Assembly (NCBI GenBank): GCA_946496115.1 | Contig: CAMMFK010000047.1 | Span: forward strand, 1 to 12,069 | Source of the DNA: an uncultured Clostridium sp. | GTDB taxonomy: Bacteria; Bacillota; Clostridia; TANB77; CAG-508 | DNA length: 12,069 nucleotides | Direction of reading: 5' to 3' | In this document: positions 7,231 through 12,069 of the stretch, in pieces | Layout: every line of letters begins with the position of its first letter | How positions within the stretch are numbered: position 1 is the first letter of the stretch | Position numbers and translations under genes: made by a program | The notes under the pieces: generated by a model | Database searches by the model: none | What the model saw: only the letters and a program-made list of their open reading frames with translations | What the model was told of the DNA's origin: nothing

Positions 7231-9807
7231 ATGAAAAATAAACTATTAAAAAAAGTTTTTTGTATATTCTCTTTAATCACCATGTTATGTACAACTATAT
7301 TTCCAATATTTTCACAGGTACAGGCTGCAAACATTGGAGATAAAGTAGAAATAGTAGAATTAGGAGAATGTGCAAGGCATGTAAAATATAATTTTGGAAA
7401 TGGTGTTTATTCTTATATTATTACTCATTATGTAGGATATTATGACAATGGTGTTTTCCGTCCTGCATATTGTCTTAACAAAGATAAACCAGGTGTAGAT
7501 GATACACTATCTTATGATGTAACTATAGAAGAAGCAATGAGCAACCCAGCAGTTTATAGAGTTTTATTAAAAGGATATCCTTATGGTGGCAATTTAGGAT
7601 TTGATGATCCAAAAGATGCATTCTTTGCAACAAAACAAGCAGTATATCGTGTGTTAGACGGCGGAGATGTAAATAATTATCAAGGAGCAGATGAAATTGG
7701 TAATCGAATTGTTGCTAAAATTAAAGAATTAGTTGATTATGGTAGAAATGGTACAGAAACAAGAATTGATCCTGTATTAAATATTAGTACTGTTAAAAAC
7801 GCAAGTGTTGATGATAAAGATAGCACATATATTTCACAAATATTTAAAGTAGATTCTCCAATAAATTCAAAAGATATTCGTATATATATGAATGGAGAAC
7901 AAGCACCTGCAGGAAGTAAATTAACAGATATGAACAATAATGAGAAAAGTGAGTTCTCAAAAGGTGAACAATTTAAAATTATTGTACCTAGAAAAAATAT
8001 AACAAAAGATGTTTCAATAGATATTACAGCAACAGGAAATGTAGAAACTTTCCCTGTTTTTTATTGTAAATCTCCAAATCCTGAATGGCAAGACTATGCA
8101 ACTGTATCAGATCCATTTGTATTTACAACTACAAATGCAAAAATGATATATACAGAGCCAACAGGAGAAATAGAAGTAGATAAAGTTTCTAAAAAAGACA
8201 ATGAATATAGTGGACTACCAGCAGGAAGTGGACTTGAAAATACACTTATTGAAATTGAAAGAATTGATGGAGTTGAAACTTATAAAAAACAATTCTATAC
8301 AAATGAGTTAGGAAAAGTTATAGCAGAATTAAAACTTGGAAAATATAGATTAACTGAAATCAAAGCTTCTGACTACTATCAAATAGGTAAAGAAGGAGCA
8401 GAATATGAATTTGAACTTACTTATGATGGACAAAAAGTAATAATTAAAATAGAAAATGATAATGTAACATTAGAAACCGAAGTTGAAAAAGATGGAGACA
8501 CTCAAGGACAAGGAAATGAAGTTATAAATTATCAAATTTCAAATGTTCATAATGCATCTTCTGTAAGACTTGAAAACTTTAGAATTGAAGATAGTTTACC
8601 TAGTGAAGTTCGTTTACAAAGTATTACAACAGGAACATATAACGAAGATTTAAAATACAAAGTAACATATACAACAAATAAAGAAAATACAAAAACAATA
8701 GCAACTAATTTAAGTACAACAAAAGATAATACAATAGATTTTACAAAAGAGAAACTTGATGAAGATGAATATATAACTAAATTTGCACTTGTTTTTGACA
8801 GTGTTAAATCTAACTTTAAAAGCACAAAAGACATAACAGTTGCAGCTAAAGTAATTGAAGGACTAGAAGTAAATTCTACTTTCAAAAATTGTGTAGTAGT
8901 TGGTGGTACATATATCGGAGTTACTGTTGAAGATAAAGACTGTACACCTACAACAGTTTATGAAAACAAAGTAGAAATAAATAAAACAGCTGCTGAAGAT
9001 AATCAATATACAGGAGATAAAGCTGGAGATAAACTTTCAAACATAACATTTGACATATTTAATGCTGAAACAGATGAAAAGTTTGGAACAATAAATATTC
9101 AAAATGGTTATGGAGAATTAAAATATTTACCTATTGGAAAATGGTATGCAGTTGAAACCTCAAAAAATGATTATTATATATTCCCAGAAAATAATAGATT
9201 TGATTTTGAAATTACACAAAAAGGACAAACTGTTGTATTAGATATTGAAAATGATGTTGTAAATTTAATTGTAGATGTTGAAAAGACTGGAACTGTAGAA
9301 ACTGAGCCAGGAAAAGATATTACATATAATTTTGATATTCAAAATAAATCAAATGATACTGTAACTAATTTTATTTGGGGAGATATTCTTCCATCAGAAG
9401 TTAGAGCAAAAAGTATTACAACAGGTACATTTAACAAAGACAATACATATAAAGTACAATATATAACAAATAACAATTCAAATTGGAAAACAATTAAAAC
9501 ATGCAATACAAATGAAAATTCTGAAATACTATTAGATAGTAATACATTAGAATTAGCTGAAAACGAATATGTAACAGAAGTTAGATTTGTATTTGAAAAT
9601 CCAGTTGAAAAAGGATTCAAAAATGAAGGTACAAAAATAATAGTTACAGCAAATGACGATTTACAAAATAATCAAATAATTGAAAATCATACATATATTA
9701 CTGCTGATTATTTAGATGTAAAATTAGATGATGAAGATGAGTTCCATACAATAATTAGAATACCTGAACCAGAAAAGCCAAAGACATTGCCTAGAACGGG
9801 TAAATAA
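7231..9807 (+). CDS. Secreted thioester (TQXA)/SpaA-type adhesin ending in LPRTGK
   Basis: An 858-residue surface protein. ATG 7231 is preferred to TTG 7225 because GAAAGAAGG has proper spacing only to the ATG. A signal peptide ends near VQAAN. A thioester domain follows, with C81 in AYCLNK and Q136 in ATKQAVYR, the pair that forms the internal reactive bond in TQXA proteins. Two copies of a two-part repeat come next. Each has a SpaA/Cna_B fold with likely isopeptide Lys and Glu (K318/E376 and K585/E642), then a beta-rich module containing LPSEVR and SITTGT. The C-terminus is KTLPRTGK with no hydrophobic helix or charged tail. The role would be covalent attachment to a partner-cell or host surface, possibly stabilising mating pairs. 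The family is secure; ligand and anchoring are unknown. Confidence 0.9.
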   Translation: MKNKLLKKVFCIFSLITMLCTTIFPIFSQVQAANIGDKVEIVELGECARHVKYNFGNGVYSYIITHYVGYYDNGVFRPAYCLNKDKPGVDDTLSYDVTIEEAMSNPAVYRVLLKGYPYGGNLGFDDPKDAFFATKQAVYRVLDGGDVNNYQGADEIGNRIVAKIKELVDYGRNGTETRIDPVLNISTVKNASVDDKDSTYISQIFKVDSPINSKDIRIYMNGEQAPAGSKLTDMNNNEKSEFSKGEQFKIIVPRKNITKDVSIDITATGNVETFPVFYCKSPNPEWQDYATVSDPFVFTTTNAKMIYTEPTGEIEVDKVSKKDNEYSGLPAGSGLENTLIEIERIDGVETYKKQFYTNELGKVIAELKLGKYRLTEIKASDYYQIGKEGAEYEFELTYDGQKVIIKIENDNVTLETEVEKDGDTQGQGNEVINYQISNVHNASSVRLENFRIEDSLPSEVRLQSITTGTYNEDLKYKVTYTTNKENTKTIATNLSTTKDNTIDFTKEKLDEDEYITKFALVFDSVKSNFKSTKDITVAAKVIEGLEVNSTFKNCVVVGGTYIGVTVEDKDCTPTTVYENKVEINKTAAEDNQYTGDKAGDKLSNITFDIFNAETDEKFGTINIQNGYGELKYLPIGKWYAVETSKNDYYIFPENNRFDFEITQKGQTVVLDIENDVVNLIVDVEKTGTVETEPGKDITYNFDIQNKSNDTVTNFIWGDILPSEVRAKSITTGTFNKDNTYKVQYITNNNSNWKTIKTCNTNENSEILLDSNTLELAENEYVTEVRFVFENPVEKGFKNEGTKIIVTANDDLQNNQIIENHTYITADYLDVKLDDEDEFHTIIRIPEPEKPKTLPRTGK
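8161..9520 (+). repeat. Two-copy SpaA plus beta-module repeat in the adhesin
   Basis: Unit 1 starts near 8161 and unit 2 near 8968. Both end in the same sequence pattern: LPSEVR-x(2)-SITTGT-x-N is seen at about 8596-8640 and 9391-9435, and AAAGTATTACAACAGG is nearly identical between them. Divergence elsewhere shows an old duplication. Confidence 0.75.
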
Positions 9808-9825
9808 ATTTAGTTAGTAACTTCT

Positions 9826-9859
9826 TATAAATTGCCCTTCAAAATAAATTTATAGGAGG
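9826..9859 (+). promoter_or_regulatory. Hairpin overlapping the spoVG ribosome binding site
   Basis: TATAAATT (9826-9833) pairs perfectly with AATTTATA (9847-9854) around a 13-base loop, GCCCTTCAAAATA. The last stem base is the first A of AGGAGG (9854-9859), which serves ATG 9869. The arrangement parallels 2552-2581. Confidence 0.5.
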
Positions 9860-9868
9860 ATTAAAATT

Positions 9869-10141
9869 ATGGAAATTACAAATGTTAAAATTTATAAAGC
9901 AAAACAAAGAGGTCCAGTATTGGCCTATGCTAATGTTATTTTAGACAAACAATTTATGATTAGAGGAATTACACTTATAGAAAAAGATGGTAGAAAATTT
10001 ATTTCTATGCCTTCAAGAAGAGTTTTAAATGGTGATAGAAATTTTAGAGATACTGCCCACCCACTAAATCGTAAAATTAGAAAAGATTTAACGGATGCTA
10101 TATTTGAAGCATATGAAGAATTTTTAGAATCTGAAGAATAA
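9869..10141 (+). CDS. spoVG: SpoVG family nucleic-acid-binding regulator
   Basis: A 90-residue protein matching SpoVG over its whole length: MEITNVKIYK at the start, then LDKQFMIRGITLIEKDGRKF, the conserved MPSRR, FRDTAHPLN and a C-terminal helix. SpoVG proteins bind RNA and DNA and adjust expression of many genes. Here it sits on a mobile element between an adhesin and a RusA-like nuclease, so it may regulate the element. ATG 9869 follows AGGAGG inside a hairpin. Versions on mobile elements usually lie near single-strand handling genes, which agrees with the next gene. Identity is secure, the target unknown. Confidence 0.92.
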   Translation: MEITNVKIYKAKQRGPVLAYANVILDKQFMIRGITLIEKDGRKFISMPSRRVLNGDRNFRDTAHPLNRKIRKDLTDAIFEAYEEFLESEE

Positions 10142-10197
10142 TGTGTTTGCTTCCTTATTTTTTTGCCCTTCAATACTACTAATGAAAGGACTTTTTT

Positions 10198-10785
10198 ATG
10201 ATTATAAATGAAAGAATAAATAAACAATTAAAGATTTTAAATAAACAGATAGAAAATACTTTAAATAGTAATAGTTTAACAGACCTACAAATTGAAAGTT
10301 TTTTATTGAATTTTGAAAAGGCAAGATATAATCTCTTGTCGGAGGTAAAAGAATATAATAAAAATGTTGAATTTGAATATGAAAAAATTAAAAGTGTTGA
10401 TGATAATTACAAAACGGATTTAAAAGATGATGTGTTGAAAATATATGTACCTGAAACATTGCCAAGTTTCAAGAATTTAAAGACACACACTTATAAGAGA
10501 ATATTGCTTAATGTTGCAGAAATAACCAAGCAATATAAAGGACTATTTTCTAATGAAGTTTTTATATATATCAAAGTATGTGATAACATACAAGGTTGGG
10601 ACATTGATAATAAATATGTAAAACCAATTGCAGATGCTTTAATAATAAGTGGAGTTATACAAGATGATAATATGTCGAAAATGTTTTATTGTGCCAAAGG
10701 AGAATTTTCTGAAATTCCACACACAATTATTTATGTATTGGATGGTAAAAAAATGGAGCAATTTTTGAAAAAAGTAGAGTTCTAA
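10198..10785 (+). CDS. RusA-like endonuclease with N-terminal helical extension
   Basis: A 195-residue protein. The C-terminal half carries the acidic signature of the RusA Holliday-junction resolvase fold: GWDIDNKYVKPIADAL (D135, D137, N138, K142, D146), then SGVIQDDN with D156-D157. The first 90 or so residues form a Lys/Glu-rich, probably helical extension not found in short phage RusA proteins. It would cut branched DNA during replication or recombination of the element. ATG 10198 has GAAAGGA upstream. The preceding gap has a GCCCTTCAA element at 10165-10173, with weak pairing to the binding site. Fold assignment is good; actual cleavage activity is inferred. Confidence 0.75.
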   Translation: MIINERINKQLKILNKQIENTLNSNSLTDLQIESFLLNFEKARYNLLSEVKEYNKNVEFEYEKIKSVDDNYKTDLKDDVLKIYVPETLPSFKNLKTHTYKRILLNVAEITKQYKGLFSNEVFIYIKVCDNIQGWDIDNKYVKPIADALIISGVIQDDNMSKMFYCAKGEFSEIPHTIIYVLDGKKMEQFLKKVEF

Positions 10786-10806
10786 AAGTAGGGTTTTGGG
10801 TAAAAA

Positions 10807-10847
10807 AATTTTTTGATTTTTTGCGACATCAAAAAAATTAAAAAATC
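10807..10847 (+). repeat. Overlapping AT-rich inverted repeats
   Basis: ATTTTTTGAT (10808-10817) can pair with ATCAAAAAAAT (10828-10838) with one A bulged. GATTTTTT (10815-10822) can instead pair with AAAAAATC (10840-10847). The two share GAT 10815-10817, so they exclude each other. Confidence 0.5.
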
Positions 10848-10900
10848 TTTTAAAATCAATACTTTCATAAATTGTAATCCCTATTTGGTTTGGTGGTGGT

Positions 10901-10932
10901 AAGGATGTGAGAGCGAAGCTGTCGCATCACTT
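10901..10932 (+). repeat. Strong hairpin with GCGAAGC tip
   Basis: GATGTGA (10904-10910) pairs with TCGCATC (10922-10928) with one G-T pair. Inside, after a G-G mismatch, AGC and GCT close a GAA loop. Outside, AAG and CTT extend the stem past a bulged A. GCGAAGC is known as an exceptionally stable single-stranded DNA mini-hairpin, which would suit a site exposed as single-stranded DNA. Confidence 0.65.
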
Positions 10933-10987
10933 CCCTTCAAGTTCAACTCATAGAATTATTAAATGTTTTATTAGGAGGTGATTTTTT

Positions 10988-11905
10988 TTGAGCAATTTTC
11001 CAAATGGACCAGAAGAAATTTCTTTATTAGAATTTATATCAAAGTATCAATATTTGGATGTAAAAGATTCAAAATATTTTTTTAATACACAGAAATATTA
11101 TAAAAAAAGAATTAGTAATTTGGTGGCTAAAAGATATTTGAAAAGAACAAAATCACATCATCTTGTATTGGATGAATTAGGGATTGAATTTGCTGGACTA
11201 TTTAAATTTGAATATAACAAATTAAATCGAAATGTAAAATACTTGCCTAGACTACTATATATTAGTAAAATGGCAGCTTTTTATTACAACTGTGCTAATG
11301 TAAAATTTATACCTTCATTTTCCATGAAAAATAAAGAAGAATTTACAATTACATCAAGAAAGTTTATTGGTGTATTAGAGATAAATGGAATGGAATACCT
11401 TACATATCACCTTACAGAAGAACACAATGACAAATATTTAAGATTGCTTATATACGATTTACAAAAAGAAAAAACATATAAAAATATAATAATTTTAACT
11501 AATGATGAGAATAGAATAAAAATAAATCAATTTACATTTGGAATGAATCAGTTATTAATTGTTAAAGATACTGAAGAAAATAGAGAAAAATTAAAATACT
11601 TGCATAATATTGATTGGTATAATATTATAAAAGCAAAATATAAAAGGAATGATATATATTTATCAGAATATAGTTTTTGTGAATACACTGACTATAAAAA
11701 CAGATATATTTCTACCTTTTATTTTTTTGATACTGAAAAAATAAATAGAATCAAATCTTTCTTAAAAGAAAACAAGAATAAAAATGCTGATATTTTTTGT
11801 AATTATGAAATAAAAGAAATGTTAGTTAAAGAACTTCCAAATTGCAATTATTTTGTTGTTGATTTGGAAAATTATATAGATAAAGAGAAATTTGTATATG
11901 AATAA
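10988..11905 (+). CDS. Winged-helix protein resembling the replication-relaxation family
   Basis: A 305-residue soluble protein. TTG 10988 follows a near-perfect AGGAGGTGAT. The first 80 or so residues read as a winged helix: LLEFISKYQYLDVKDSKYFF, then YYKKRISNLVAKRYLKRTK and HLVLDELGIEFAGL. This layout is typical of replication-relaxation (Replic_Relax) proteins found beside relaxase and coupling-protein genes on Gram-positive plasmids and ICEs. The remainder is Lys/Asn/Tyr-rich with alternating beta strands and helices. Binding to the upstream non-coding region is a natural hypothesis. The family call rests on domain layout and position, not on a search. The 3' end overlaps the next gene by eight bases. 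Confidence 0.6.
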   Translation: MSNFPNGPEEISLLEFISKYQYLDVKDSKYFFNTQKYYKKRISNLVAKRYLKRTKSHHLVLDELGIEFAGLFKFEYNKLNRNVKYLPRLLYISKMAAFYYNCANVKFIPSFSMKNKEEFTITSRKFIGVLEINGMEYLTYHLTEEHNDKYLRLLIYDLQKEKTYKNIIILTNDENRIKINQFTFGMNQLLIVKDTEENREKLKYLHNIDWYNIIKAKYKRNDIYLSEYSFCEYTDYKNRYISTFYFFDTEKINRIKSFLKENKNKNADIFCNYEIKEMLVKELPNCNYFVVDLENYIDKEKFVYE

Positions 11906-12069
11906 AAAAGTATATTTTTATATATTTTTATTTTTGTTTTTTACACTAAATATCGTTATTATTACAAATGTAAAAAAATACATTGAAATTTTAAATATAT
12001 GTTTTAATGAAAATATTTTCCTTAGCAGTAAATTATATGCCATTATTTCATTCATAATTGCCCTTATTT
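11898..12069 (+). CDS. N-terminus of a membrane protein, possibly VirD4/TraG coupling protein (partial)
   Basis: An open frame from ATG 11898, overlapping the previous stop, runs off the end of the window for 57 codons. It begins MNKKVYFYIFLFLFFTLNIV, a first membrane helix. About 25 polar residues follow, then a second hydrophobic segment, LYAIISFIIALI. Two N-terminal helices with a short outer loop are usual for VirD4/TraG coupling proteins, which commonly follow replication-relaxation genes. No ATPase motif is yet in view, so this is a positional guess. The window ends inside the second helix. Confidence 0.45.
   Translation, partial: MNKKVYFYIFLFLFFTLNIVIITNVKKYIEILNICFNENIFLSSKLYAIISFIIALI

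Larger units (their letters stand above)
10786..10987 (+). other. Structured non-coding region, candidate transfer origin
   Basis: About 200 bases without a gene, containing an AT-rich inverted-repeat cluster (10807-10847), a TAGGG/CCCTA pair (10789-10793 and 10879-10883), a G-rich tract near 10886-10900 and a strong GC-richer hairpin (10901-10932). The region then ends in AGGAGGTGA before the TTG start at 10988. The density of inverted repeats beside a replication-relaxation-like gene suggests an oriT or a structured leader. No nic motif was recognised. Confidence 0.4.

Noticed and set aside
10901..10950. tRNA-like fold suggested by the GTTCAAC stretch near 10941
   Set aside because: No acceptor stem, D arm or anticodon arm of proper size can be drawn around it. 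The hairpin upstream is a single long stem.
12058..12065. TTGCCCTT as another copy of the GCCCT leader motif
   Set aside because: It falls inside the coding sequence of the partial membrane protein and has no nearby start or hairpin.
1..12069. CRISPR arrays, insertion sequences, rRNA or tRNA genes
   Set aside because: No spaced direct repeats, transposase-like frames with terminal repeats, or cloverleaf folds were found on reading both strands.

Overview
The window is strongly AT-rich, with AGGAGG-type ribosome binding sites, frequent TTG starts and TAA as the stop of every complete gene. The gene content (SpoVG, a class-D-like sortase, a thioester/SpaA surface adhesin and a Gram-positive type IV secretion module) points to a low-GC Bacillota, most likely an uncultured clostridial gut-type bacterium. 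That placement is inference. All genes are on the + strand, and the gene set looks like part of an integrative conjugative element or conjugative plasmid.

Layout: (1) 30-5279 is the secretion core: a membrane-anchored accessory protein, a VirB4 ATPase, a TrbL/VirB6-like polytopic membrane protein and a membrane-anchored M23 peptidoglycan hydrolase. (2) 5297-5671 encodes a small receiver-like protein ending in a terminator. (3) 5731-9807 is a cell-surface module: sortase, a signal-anchored protein and a large secreted thioester/SpaA adhesin ending in LPRTGK. (4) 9869-10785 encodes SpoVG and a RusA-like nuclease. (5) 10786-10987 is a structured non-coding region. (6) 10988 to the end encodes a winged-helix protein resembling the replication-relaxation family, then the N-terminus of a membrane protein that by position could be the VirD4/TraG coupling protein.

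The most striking observation is in the secretion core. The VirB4, TrbL-like and M23 genes look broken, but all ten breaks are the same: an in-frame CGG codon at which exactly one base, the C, must be skipped so that the following GGN is read as glycine. Applying this rule ten times rebuilds three full-length proteins (604, 498 and 403 codons) with intact Walker, signal-peptide and zinc-ligand motifs. Every frame-1 CGG in the window is such a site, and every CGG in another frame is read normally. No event of the mirror type (an extra G after CC) was seen. This is either a programmed +1 or four-base (CGGN = Gly) decoding system confined to three conjugation genes, or an unusually patterned sequencing artefact. 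One in-frame TGA in the hydrolase gene is a separate anomaly.

Secondary signals are hairpins with GCCCT-starting loops that overlap the ribosome binding sites of the TrbL-like and spoVG genes, an LPXTG protein lacking the usual membrane anchor, and a possible transfer origin upstream of the replication-relaxation-like gene.
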